A stretch of DNA of 19,193 nucleotides from UBA2450 sp045132035 (GCA_045132035.1 JBGURM010000087.1:1-19193); one strand, 5' to 3'. Positions 7,416-14,577 are shown, counted from the stretch's first letter. Translations and numbers: made by a program. The notes: generated from the sequence alone by a model not told the origin.

Positions 7416-8560
7416 GTTCTATTTACCTCCTTGTCTCTATTTAATCTATTAAATTCATCTTTGATTTCATATTTACGCATTACTTCTTTAACAAAGAAAA
7501 CAAATCCAGAAAGATAAATAATTACAGAAGTCATAATTGAAGCAACTTCAGGAGAGAATCCTAAATCAGTAATCATTGATCCACCTTCAGTAATATGAAC
7601 AATAAAATACGAGGAGAAGATAATTCCAATTGGATGTAATCCACCTAAAAACGCGCTAGAAATCCCTTGAAATCCAATATCTGGAGGTGTTGAAGATAAT
7701 CTCCAAGAAGTAAATCCGTTTTGTAAATTTAAAGACGCTGCTAGTCCTGCTAAAGCACCAGAAATTGCAGTTGCAATTAAAATATTTTTAATCTTACTAA
7801 TTCCAGCGTAATTTGCTGCATCTCCATTTAATCCAGTTGCCTTAAGTTCATATCCAATTGTGGTCTTTTTAAATATGATATGAATAATAACCACTATTAC
7901 TAGAATAAGAATCATTCCAAGTCCCACAATTGAATTACCAGCAAATAAATTATTTAATCCAATTTGAGGAATAAATGCATTTGAAGTATTTGAAACTGAA
8001 ATTGATTCAGAGTGAGCCGAATCCCAAACAGTTGGACTTTCAGAAAGAATTCCATTAGTGAGATATAAAGCAATCCAGTTAAGCATAATTCCGGAAATAA
8101 CTTCATTAACGTTAAAGAACGCCTTTAACGCTCCTGAAATCATTGACCAAAGAGCGGCAACAATCATTGCAATAATCATCACTAACCACCACGGCAAGTT
8201 CGCTCCAACTCCTAAGAAAGAGATAATAATAACTGCAACTGAATATTGTCCAGAAGCACCAAGATTAAATAATCCTGCTTTATAAGAAACTAAGATTGAC
8301 AAGCTCATCGCAATTAATGGAGCGGTCTTTGCTAAGGTTTGGCCAAAATAATTAAGTCGATCTTGAGGATTAGAAAAAATTAAATAGTTTCCTAACACCG
8401 AAGTCATCCCATATGATGCTTCGCTTGGATTAATAAAAAGTAAAATAATAAAGCCTAAAATTAAGCCGAGTAACGCACACCATAAAGAAGTAACAACTGT
8501 CTTAGTTGCGTCTTTTTTAATTAATGAGGAGAAAAACATCTTAATCTTATTCACGTTCAT
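7412..8560 (-). CDS. Nucleoside-type ABC importer, permease 1
   Basis: The 382-residue protein is a BPD_transp_2 permease of the YufP/NupB type. After a cytosolic N-terminus and first helix it has LAKTAPLIAMSLSILVSYKAGLFNLGASGQYSV, where FNLGASGQ is the family hallmark (FNIGAEGQ). The coupling loop is TTIGYELKATGLNGDAANYAGI. The downstream end ...PPDIGFQGISSAFLGGLHPIG is also typical. It overlaps the ATPase gene by 14 bases and the second permease by 4, indicating translational coupling and fixed stoichiometry. Confidence 0.88.
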   Translation of the reverse strand: MNVNKIKMFFSSLIKKDATKTVVTSLWCALLGLILGFIILLFINPSEASYGMTSVLGNYLIFSNPQDRLNYFGQTLAKTAPLIAMSLSILVSYKAGLFNLGASGQYSVAVIIISFLGVGANLPWWLVMIIAMIVAALWSMISGALKAFFNVNEVISGIMLNWIALYLTNGILSESPTVWDSAHSESISVSNTSNAFIPQIGLNNLFAGNSIVGLGMILILVIVVIIHIIFKKTTIGYELKATGLNGDAANYAGISKIKNILIATAISGALAGLAASLNLQNGFTSWRLSSTPPDIGFQGISSAFLGGLHPIGIIFSSYFIVHITEGGSMITDLGFSPEVASIMTSVIIYLSGFVFFVKEVMRKYEIKDEFNRLNRDKEVNRT

Positions 8561-10166
8561 TCTCCTTAATTGCGTTTACTTCGTCCCTTTTAGCGCCAGA
8601 CATATATAAACCTAATGTTTCTCTATCGACTTTGTCAGGAGTAAATTCGCCAACAATCTCTCCTTCATACATCACTAAAATACGATCAGATAAACTAAAG
8701 ACTTGATCAAGTTCCAAAGAGACAAGAAGAATTGCTTTATCATTTTCTCTTTGTTCTAACAACAAGCTATGGATACCTTCAATTGCTCCGATATCTAAAC
8801 CTCTAGTTGGTTGAACAGCGATTAATAAATCTTGATTACGTTCAATTTCTCTTCCAACGATAATCTTTTGTTGGTTTCCTCCAGACATACTTCTAATAGA
8901 AGTATTTCCATCTCCACTAGAACGAATATCGTATTTTTCAATTAATTCGTCTGAATATTTCTTAATAGATTTTTCATTTAAAAAGAAGCATTTTGAAAAT
9001 TCTTTTTCATAGTATCGATCCAAAACCGAATTCTCATTAATTGAATAATCTAAAACTAGACCATATTTATGTCGATCTTCTGGAATGTGAGCGATACCTG
9101 ATTTCATTTTTTCTCTAATTGAAAGAGAAGAGATGTCTTTATTATCAAGTTTAATAACACCTTCATGCATCTTTTTAATGCCAGTGATGCCATATATTAC
9201 TTCTTGTTGTCCGTTTCCATCAATTCCCGCTAAAGTGACAATTTCTCCTTTTCTAACATTAAAAGAGACATTATTAACAATTCTTTTTTTACTAAAAGGA
9301 TCTAGCATTGTTAGATGTTCCACTCTTAAGACTTCATCCTTAGGTGTTTTTTTAGATTTTTCTCCAATATAATTGACGTCTCTTCCAACCATTAAAGAAG
9401 CAATTTCTTCTTTGGTGGTTTTATTAACATCTAAAGTATCAATATATTTTCCTTTTCTAATCACAGTGATTTCATCACAAACTTCAAACACTTCATTTAA
9501 CTTATGAGAAATGAAAATAATTGATTTACCTTCGTTCTTGAGGTTTTTTAATATCTTTAAGAAGTCATGAATTTCTTGTTCAGTTAACATCGCGGTTGGT
9601 TCATCAAAAATCAAAATGTCATTTTGTCGATAAAGCATCTTGATGATTTCAACTTTTTGTTGCATCTCCACTGAGATGTCTTTAATTCTCTTATCTAAAT
9701 CAACTTGTAAATCATATTGATTAATAATTTTTTCAACATCTTCTCTTGCCTTTTTATAATCGATGATTTTAAAGACATGTTTATTCAAATAATTAAATGA
9801 CTTTTTAAAGAAATTAAGGTTTTCAGTATATTCTTTGAGCGATTCATCACCTAAGATAATGTTTTGTAAAACAGTGAAAGTATCAACGAGTTTAAAGTGT
9901 TGATGGACCATTCCGATATTTAATTTTGTCGCATCATTTGGATTAGTGATTTTCACTTCTATTCCATCTTTTTTAATCATTCCTTCATCTGGTTCATATA
10001 AACCAAATAAAATCGACATAATTGTTGATTTACCCGCTCCATTTTCACCACATAAAGCTAAAATATGGCCTTTCTTTAAGCGAATATCGATGTGATCGTT
10101 AGCCAAAATATTACCAAATTTTTTGGTAATCCTAAGCATTTCAATGACGTATTCTTCTTTCATCAT
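8547..10166 (-). CDS. Nucleoside-type ABC importer, tandem ATPase
   Basis: The 539-residue protein has two nucleotide-binding domains, as in NupA/YufO and RbsA. Domain 1 has Walker A GENGAGKST (40-48) and Walker B with IFDEPTA (186-192), but its signature reads ISVEMQQ (164-170), with Glu where the family has Gly (LSVGMQQ). About 20 extra residues (112-136) sit before the helical part. Domain 2 has the degenerate Walker A GIDGNGQQE (314-322) normal for this family, signature MSGGNQQ (427-433) and AVQPTRGLD (450-458). Two ATGs are adjacent at the start (10166 and 10163); the first overlaps the TGA of the binding-protein gene as ATGATGA. It powers the two permeases that follow. Confidence 0.9.
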   Translation of the reverse strand: MMKEEYVIEMLRITKKFGNILANDHIDIRLKKGHILALCGENGAGKSTIMSILFGLYEPDEGMIKKDGIEVKITNPNDATKLNIGMVHQHFKLVDTFTVLQNIILGDESLKEYTENLNFFKKSFNYLNKHVFKIIDYKKAREDVEKIINQYDLQVDLDKRIKDISVEMQQKVEIIKMLYRQNDILIFDEPTAMLTEQEIHDFLKILKNLKNEGKSIIFISHKLNEVFEVCDEITVIRKGKYIDTLDVNKTTKEEIASLMVGRDVNYIGEKSKKTPKDEVLRVEHLTMLDPFSKKRIVNNVSFNVRKGEIVTLAGIDGNGQQEVIYGITGIKKMHEGVIKLDNKDISSLSIREKMKSGIAHIPEDRHKYGLVLDYSINENSVLDRYYEKEFSKCFFLNEKSIKKYSDELIEKYDIRSSGDGNTSIRSMSGGNQQKIIVGREIERNQDLLIAVQPTRGLDIGAIEGIHSLLLEQRENDKAILLVSLELDQVFSLSDRILVMYEGEIVGEFTPDKVDRETLGLYMSGAKRDEVNAIKENERE

Positions 10167-11278
10167 TTAATCGACCCTCGATAATTAACTTTTGTGTATT
10201 CACTGACAGCGGGATAATCTTGAATATCAGGAGAAATAACTTTTTCACCATTCATGATTTCGCTTAAAAGAGCCTTATAATCATCAATTGTAAAGTTCTT
10301 CATTCTCCAAGTATCGATAGGAAGTTGAACATAATTGTGTTCTGGTTCACTACTAGACACCAAACCAAGGTAGTTAATTCCACCTTCCCAAATCTGTTCA
10401 CTATATAGTTGTCCTAATTTATCAATAACAGTTTGTTTAATTCCTTTCATCGCACTAGTGATACAAATACCTTCTTTATAGTCACGATCAATAATTGGAG
10501 ATTGATCACTATCAACACCAATCATATAACCATTATTTTCTTTAGCGGCTAAAGCAACAGAAGTATAGATACTTCCTCCACAAGAAAATACTATTTCGGT
10601 TCCATTAACTTTATACCAGTTATCAATATATTTATAGATTTCACTATCTCCAAAGAATTGACCACCATAAACATATTGGAGTTCAACATTTGTCCCAAGT
10701 TCTTTAGCAGCAGCGTCTATTCCTTGAACATAACCATATCCAAATCTAATCACAGGAGCGGAGGCCATTCCACCTAAATATCCTAAGCTTCTAAATCCTT
10801 CTTTAACTGCACCATAACCTGCTAAATAACCTGCTATTTCTTCGTGATAGTTATAAACAGTAATGTTATCAGTCAAAGTAAAATCACTTGGAAAATCACT
10901 TTCAGCAATATCTAAACCAATAAATTTAACTTCTGGGTGCTCTGGAGCGACTAAGGCAATTGCTTCACCTAAAGCAAAACCAGGACATAAAATCACATCA
11001 TATCCACGGTCAATAGCGAGTTTCATTGATTTAACACGTTCTGCTAAAGACAGGCCTGCTGGCTTATAATAATTGAATTTAATGTGATTTTGATTGCACC
11101 ATTCTTTTGCCCCTTCATAACACGCTTGATTAAAAGAGGCGTCGTTAACATCTGAAAAATCTGTCACCATCGCTACTTGGAAAGCATCGCTACGATTTCT
11201 AGATAATGTACCAATAGAAATAACAAGTGCAAAAAAAGTAGAAGCTACTACAAGAAAAGCAATAAGTACTTTCTTCAT
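10163..11278 (-). CDS. BMP-family substrate-binding protein, membrane-anchored without lipobox
   Basis: The 371-residue protein is a BmpA/Med-type (PnrA-like) periplasmic-binding-fold protein: VAMVTDFSDVNDASFNQACYEG at about 36-57 is the family signature for nucleoside binding. GYDVILCPGFALG, GYLAGYGAVKEG and VIFSCGGSIYTS-type strands follow. It is first in the importer operon. Residues 5-24 are a hydrophobic signal segment, but no Cys follows, whereas relatives are nearly always lipoproteins. It is therefore likely to be held by an uncleaved signal anchor or released after cleavage. No ribosome site is seen and the -10 box is 7 bases from ATG. No purine riboswitch is visible in the 50 bases before the previous terminator. 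Confidence 0.88.
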   Translation of the reverse strand: MKKVLIAFLVVASTFFALVISIGTLSRNRSDAFQVAMVTDFSDVNDASFNQACYEGAKEWCNQNHIKFNYYKPAGLSLAERVKSMKLAIDRGYDVILCPGFALGEAIALVAPEHPEVKFIGLDIAESDFPSDFTLTDNITVYNYHEEIAGYLAGYGAVKEGFRSLGYLGGMASAPVIRFGYGYVQGIDAAAKELGTNVELQYVYGGQFFGDSEIYKYIDNWYKVNGTEIVFSCGGSIYTSVALAAKENNGYMIGVDSDQSPIIDRDYKEGICITSAMKGIKQTVIDKLGQLYSEQIWEGGINYLGLVSSSEPEHNYVQLPIDTWRMKNFTIDDYKALLSEIMNGEKVISPDIQDYPAVSEYTKVNYRGSIK

Positions 11279-11285
11279 AAATAAT

Positions 11286-11314
11286 ATTCTATATCATTAA
11301 AAGGAGTTTGTTTA
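11286..11314 (-). promoter_or_regulatory. Promoter of the nucleoside importer operon, leaderless type
   Basis: TAAACA (11314-11309) and TAGAAT (11291-11286) are 17 bases apart. The -10 ends 7 bases before the ATG at 11278, leaving no room for a ribosome site. Confidence 0.45.
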
Positions 11315-11322
11315 TATAAAAC

Positions 11323-11354
11323 AAAAAACAGTACCAAATAATCTGATACTGTTT
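11323..11354 (-). terminator. Terminator of the abrB-ABC operon (repeated GGYACTG family)
   Basis: On the minus strand AAACAGTATC pairs with GGTACTGTTT (11354-11326) around a 9-base loop, followed by T-rich sequence. The U-G wobble next to the loop pairs only in minus-strand RNA; on the plus strand it would be an A-C mismatch. Confidence 0.88.
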
Positions 11355-11369
11355 AATGATTATTTTAAA

Positions 11370-12059
11370 TTAGAAGTCAACTTTTTCTAATCTCTTAGCG
11401 GACACTTTATACACCACAACATGTAATCCAAACGATATTAATATAGCAGCGGCTAATATAGCAAATTGAATTCCAAGATGAAGATTATTTAAAACTTCTA
11501 ATCCAGGAATAAGTGGTAATCCAACTGTAAAAACCATAATATAAACGACAAATCCTAAAATAGTTAATAAAGTTGAAAGAACGATTGATCGACCATTTTT
11601 ATAATAAATTGGGAAGAAAATGATGTCTGCAATCGCATAACCAATAATAGCAATTCCTAAAACAATTACATAACTATTAAGCCCAAAACCAATATCTTTA
11701 AATTCTTCAGGTTTACTAGAAGATTGGATAGCGAGATTATGAACAATATTTGCAAGTGGATATAAAGCAGACATAACTACTATAAAAGTTACTTGCATCA
11801 GAATAACAGTAAAGATCCTTGCTAAAACGATGTCTTTTTTACGTACAGGTAGCAAAGTTGAATAAAGTAAATCATTACTTTGTTGTCCCTTATTAGCACC
11901 CAAAAAGAGAATTGGATAGCAAGTTAAGACATAAATAAATCCAACTCCTAAAGGATAAGAAGGAATAAGAATCATTAATGGAAATAAGAAGATAAATAAA
12001 TAGCAGATTGGATGCATTGACAATTTAAGTTCTTTATAAATCAAAGCTTTCATTTTCAC
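11370..12059 (-). CDS. ABC-2-type permease (YtrC/D-like)
   Basis: The 229-residue protein begins MKMKALIYKELKLS, the usual cytosolic start of ABC-2 permeases. About six hydrophobic segments follow, including SYPLGVGFIYVLTCYPILFLGAN and a C-terminal helix before the basic tail SAKRLEKVDF. The segment NDLLYSTLLPVRKKDIVLARI is the family motif (LPVSRKxIVxxRY). The start is either GTG at 12059, 5 bases after AAGGAG, or ATG at 12053; the spacing favours GTG. The gene overlaps the ATPase gene by 26 bases, so the pair should form one exporter or envelope-stress pump. Substrate unknown. Confidence 0.85.
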   Translation of the reverse strand: MKMKALIYKELKLSMHPICYLFIFLFPLMILIPSYPLGVGFIYVLTCYPILFLGANKGQQSNDLLYSTLLPVRKKDIVLARIFTVILMQVTFIVVMSALYPLANIVHNLAIQSSSKPEEFKDIGFGLNSYVIVLGIAIIGYAIADIIFFPIYYKNGRSIVLSTLLTILGFVVYIMVFTVGLPLIPGLEVLNNLHLGIQFAILAAAILISFGLHVVVYKVSAKRLEKVDF

Positions 12060-12903
12060 TCTTGCTCCTTTCGATATAGACCATAATTTGTTCTAAATCT
12101 GGCTCCATCGGTGTGATTCCATTTTTAACAAAAACATCTTTTTTATCAACACTGATTAATCCTTCGATGTAATCATCTAATTCTTTATAAGAAATATATT
12201 CATTTAATAAGTTTTTATTAAAAGATTTATCTTTGATAAATAAATATGAATTAATGAAATTACTTTTCTTTCCTGTATAAATGATTTCTCCATCATGAAT
12301 ATAGATAATGTTACTCGCACATTTATCTAAATCACTTGTAATATGAGTAGAGAATAAAATCGCACGGTCTTTATTTTTCACAATTTGACGGAATATATCT
12401 AATATTTCCTCTCTTGAAACTGGATCTAAACCAGAAGTTGGTTCATCTAAAATCAATAATTCAGCGTCATGAGATAAGGCGACCGCAACTGAATATTTAA
12501 CTTTCATACCACTACTAAGTTCTTCAAGTTTCTTATCGATATTTAAGTTAAATAAGTGACATACTTCCATAAATTTTTTCTCATCAAATTTTTTATAGAA
12601 TTTCTTTGTGACACTCATCAATTGGCGGATAGTCTTATTTGGATAATAATTAAGTTCGCTTAAAGCAAAACCAATTCTTTGTTTATTCTCTAATTCATTT
12701 TCACTCATATCAGTGTCAAAAGCGGAAATCTTTCCACTTTCATAATGAACGAGATTCATAATGCATTTTAAAGTTGTAGTTTTACCCGCTCCATTACGGC
12801 CAATAAAGCCCATTATTTGACCAGGTTCAACCTCAAAAGAAACATCTTTTAAAGAAAAAGAAGGATATGACTTTCTAACACTATCGAGTTTTAATATGCT
12901 CAT
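12034..12903 (-). CDS. ABC transporter ATPase (YtrB-like)
   Basis: This 289-residue single-domain ATPase has Walker A GRNGAGKT (35-42), signature LSSGMK (129-134), Walker B LLILDEP (149-155), D-loop SGLDP and switch STH. The Q-loop region (GFALSELNYYPNKT, about 78-91) has no Gln and looks like the GYLPE-type variant common in YtrB/BcrA exporters. The C-terminal 70 residues, after IIYIHDGEI, are a family-typical accessory part. It overlaps the regulator gene upstream by 4 bases (ATGA) and the permease downstream by 26. In Bacillota such pairs are often under GntR-type YtrA control; here an AbrB-type regulator takes that place. Confidence 0.92.
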   Translation of the reverse strand: MSILKLDSVRKSYPSFSLKDVSFEVEPGQIMGFIGRNGAGKTTTLKCIMNLVHYESGKISAFDTDMSENELENKQRIGFALSELNYYPNKTIRQLMSVTKKFYKKFDEKKFMEVCHLFNLNIDKKLEELSSGMKVKYSVAVALSHDAELLILDEPTSGLDPVSREEILDIFRQIVKNKDRAILFSTHITSDLDKCASNIIYIHDGEIIYTGKKSNFINSYLFIKDKSFNKNLLNEYISYKELDDYIEGLISVDKKDVFVKNGITPMEPDLEQIMVYIERSKSENESFDL

Positions 12904-13100
12904 TTAATTTGATCCTCCGCAATACTATAAAAAGCATCAGCCTTTAATATAGCGATTCCTCGATTTTTATCACCTAACACCATTAGTGTTTCACCTTCTT
13001 TGATATCAAACATTTCTCTAGCTTCTTTAGGAATAGTAATTTGACCTTTAGGTCCAACTTTCACACTGACAATGAAGCGATCTGTTACATTATTATCCAT
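12900..13100 (-). CDS. AbrB/SpoVT-family swapped-hairpin DNA-binding protein
   Basis: The 66-residue protein has VSVKVGPKGQITIPKEAREMFDIKEGETLMVLGD (about 11-44), the classic AbrB/MazE hairpin with KGQITIPKE. Such small proteins act as dimers, as transition-state regulators or antitoxins. No toxin gene follows; instead the gene is fused by a 4-base overlap to an ABC exporter operon, so it probably regulates that operon. The leader between the -10 box and ATG contains three TAAGAA-type repeats (about 13102-13130) that could be binding sites for it. A weak ribosome site AAAGG is present. Confidence 0.9.
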   Translation of the reverse strand: MDNNVTDRFIVSVKVGPKGQITIPKEAREMFDIKEGETLMVLGDKNRGIAILKADAFYSIAEDQIK

Positions 13101-13129
13101 ATTCTTACTTTTCTTACCTTTCTTACTTA

Positions 13130-13157
13130 ATCATAGTCCTTATATTGTAAAAGTCAA
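13130..13157 (-). promoter_or_regulatory. Promoter of the abrB-ABC operon
   Basis: TTGACT (13157-13152) and TATGAT (13135-13130) are 16 bases apart on the minus strand. The spacer end ATATAAGGAC matches the mntP promoter. The -35 abuts the T-tract of the terminator at 13158. Confidence 0.65.
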
Positions 13158-13190
13158 TAAAAACAGTGCCTTATGATATCGACACCGCTT
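13158..13190 (-). terminator. Terminator of the YdeI-like gene (repeated GGYACTG family)
   Basis: On the minus strand CGGTGTC pairs with GGCACTG (13187-13164) with G-U wobbles, followed by TTTTTATT. It separates the YdeI-like gene from the abrB promoter. Confidence 0.8.
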
Positions 13191-13200
13191 CAAATATGTT

Positions 13201-13563
13201 TTAAACGTGCTTTTCTTTCCTATTGAAATGTGGACACGCTTTCTTGCCTTCTTTAGTTAACAAGCCTCTTTTATTTAATTCGATGCAACGTTCAATATTA
13301 GTGTTAGTCCAGTGTGTTTTCTTTTGTCTAGGAGAAAACCTTTGAATAAGTTTTCCGTTTATATTTCTTAAAGTAGAATCAATCCAGCCAAAACATAAGG
13401 CAGCTTCTACTGCTTCATAATAACTTATAATATCAACACAATTCTCAGGCTTTTGCCTTGATACTTTTACATATAGTTCTATTTCTTTTTTAGAGTTTTC
13501 TAAAAGCCAAGAATACATTTCTTCAAAACTTTTGAATTCAAAAAAAGCCATATCGGTTTTCAT
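13201..13563 (-). CDS. YdeI/OmpD-associated-like protein, C-terminally short
   Basis: The 120-residue protein aligns with the N-terminal two thirds of the YdeI family (COG4430): ELYVKVSRQ, YYEAVEAALCFGWIDS (48-63), RFSPRQKKTHWTNTNIERC (75-93) and LNKRGLLTKEGKKA (96-109). Family members usually run to about 190 residues; here the protein stops after a basic tail and the usual C-terminal helical part is missing. It could be a natural short form or a truncated relic. Family function is poorly known (protection against cationic peptides has been reported for B. subtilis YdeI). The gene has its own -10 box 6 bases before ATG, within the tail of the fic terminator. Confidence 0.78.
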   Translation of the reverse strand: MKTDMAFFEFKSFEEMYSWLLENSKKEIELYVKVSRQKPENCVDIISYYEAVEAALCFGWIDSTLRNINGKLIQRFSPRQKKTHWTNTNIERCIELNKRGLLTKEGKKACPHFNRKEKHV

Positions 13564-13569
13564 GACTCA

Positions 13570-13575
13570 ATTATA
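13570..13575 (-). promoter_or_regulatory. -10 box of the YdeI-like gene, leaderless type
   Basis: A perfect TATAAT on the minus strand lies 6 bases before the ATG at 13563. The -35 region falls inside the upstream terminator hairpin and is a poor match. No ribosome site is present. Confidence 0.45.
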
Positions 13576-13608
13576 CAAAAAAACAGTACCGAATTGTATC
13601 GATACTGT
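13576..13608 (-). terminator. Terminator of fic (repeated GGYACTG family)
   Basis: On the minus strand ACAGTATC pairs with GGTACTGT (13608-13583) around a 10-base loop, followed by TTTTTTT. The stem-loop and flank are nearly identical to those at 18156-18185, including loop residues GATACAA and an upstream CAGATG block. Confidence 0.88.
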
Positions 13609-13624
13609 AGTTTACATCTGGGTG

Positions 13625-13645
13625 TTGTCTGCTTAAGTGAGACAA
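13625..13645. repeat. Operator-like inverted repeat downstream of fic (third copy)
   Basis: TTGTC (13625-13629) and GACAA (13641-13645) are separated by 11 bases, the same spacing as the two stronger copies at 14355 and 14569. It lies between the fic stop and its terminator. The middle sequence is not conserved, so this one could be chance. Confidence 0.45.
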
Positions 13646-13687
13646 ATCTGTAAAAACGGGGGTGTTTACAACTAAAGTGATACTCCA

Positions 13688-14542
13688 CTATTCAACTTCT
13701 TCATAATAATAAGAAGTATCAATTCCCTTTAGGAATAATTCTCTATTATTGATTTCGTCAGTTAAAGCGTCTTTTAATAATTCTTTAATTTTTACATCAG
13801 AATTAGGGCTCAACATCATTGCGTCGAAATAATCTTTTTTGTCTATCTTAGACCAATCAATGCATTTTTTAAGTTCTTTAATGAAGATTAAATCGAGCCA
13901 AATCCTGGTTGCACGTCCATTTCCTTCCATGAATGGATGAGCAATATTCATCTCTACATACTTTTCCGCTATTTCATCAAATGTGGATTGAGGCATTCTA
14001 TCAATTTGTAATAATGTTTGAGGTAAGAAATCACCATTAGCAAATATAAATCCGCCTTTAGAGATTGTTTTTGTTCTTATTTTTCCTGCAAATTCATACA
14101 AACCTTCAAATAAATATGCATGGATCTTTTGAAGAGAAATAGTTTTTCCAATCTCATCTTCACTAATCAAATCAGTTTTATAAAGCTGATATGCTTTTCT
14201 TTTGCTTTGTTCATCAATTGGATCGAGCATGCCCGTTATCCAATCTAATACTTGTTTTTTGTATTTAGATGGGATGATAGTTAAAAGTAATCTAACACCA
14301 CTTTCATTAATGACATCAGAAACATACTTTTTTCCATCATCTGCATATAACTTCAGTTGTCCACAAAAAGGAGACAACTCTGGATTTCTCACCTTAACAT
14401 TATTCCAATATCTTCTTGGTGAATTCGGTTCAACGAGAATATTTATAAAATCAACCGCGGAATACCACCACATCGATTGTTCATTATCCCAAACCGCTCT
14501 AACTTCTTTCTTATTAAAATATCTAATTGAGTGTTTTATCAT
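13688..14542 (-). CDS. Fic protein with BRO-N-like N-terminal domain
   Basis: This 284-residue protein is a fusion. Residues 1-105 (SIRYFNKKEVRAVWD, WWYSAVDFINILV, SPRRYWNNVKVRN, CGQLKLYADDGKKYVSDVIN) resemble the BRO-N/prophage-antirepressor domain. Residues about 115-284 are a Fic domain with flap SKGGFIFANGDFL (161-173) and catalytic motif HPFMEGNGRATR (202-213); His202 should be the general base, so AMP or another nucleotide part is probably moved to a protein hydroxyl. The C-terminal helix ends GIDTSYYYEEVE, containing SxxxE (S277, E281) as in the self-inhibitory helix of class III Fic proteins such as N. meningitidis NmFic; the usual G/N after Glu is Glu here. No separate antitoxin gene is adjacent. 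The mRNA looks leaderless and its promoter carries an inverted repeat. Confidence 0.92.
   Translation of the reverse strand: MIKHSIRYFNKKEVRAVWDNEQSMWWYSAVDFINILVEPNSPRRYWNNVKVRNPELSPFCGQLKLYADDGKKYVSDVINESGVRLLLTIIPSKYKKQVLDWITGMLDPIDEQSKRKAYQLYKTDLISEDEIGKTISLQKIHAYLFEGLYEFAGKIRTKTISKGGFIFANGDFLPQTLLQIDRMPQSTFDEIAEKYVEMNIAHPFMEGNGRATRIWLDLIFIKELKKCIDWSKIDKKDYFDAMMLSPNSDVKIKELLKDALTDEINNRELFLKGIDTSYYYEEVE
14355..14379. repeat. Inverted repeat inside fic coding sequence, copy of the promoter repeat
   Basis: AGTTGTC-N11-GACAACT lies in codons for ELSPFCGQLK (residues 55-64). Over 29 bases it differs from the promoter copy at 14569 in only 3 positions, all in the spacer. The two copies are 214 bp apart and in the same orientation. 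Confidence 0.8.
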
Positions 14543-14548
14543 ATTAAT

Positions 14549-14577
14549 ATGATAACATAATCTATTTCAGTTGTCCA
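14549..14577 (-). promoter_or_regulatory. fic promoter, leaderless type, overlapping an inverted repeat
   Basis: TGGACA (14577-14572) and TATCAT (14554-14549) are 17 bases apart on the minus strand, and the -10 ends 6 bases before the ATG. The -35 lies within the proximal part of the AGTTGTC-N11-GACAACT repeat, so a bound protein would exclude RNA polymerase. Confidence 0.6.

Noticed and set aside
11279..11369. Purine riboswitch before the nucleoside importer
   Set aside because: Only about 50 bases lie between the previous terminator and the ATG, with no conserved three-way junction, and the promoter is adjacent to the start codon.
12900..13100. AbrB-type protein as antitoxin of a toxin-antitoxin pair
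   Set aside because: The overlapping downstream gene is an ABC ATPase, not a PIN or MazF-type toxin.
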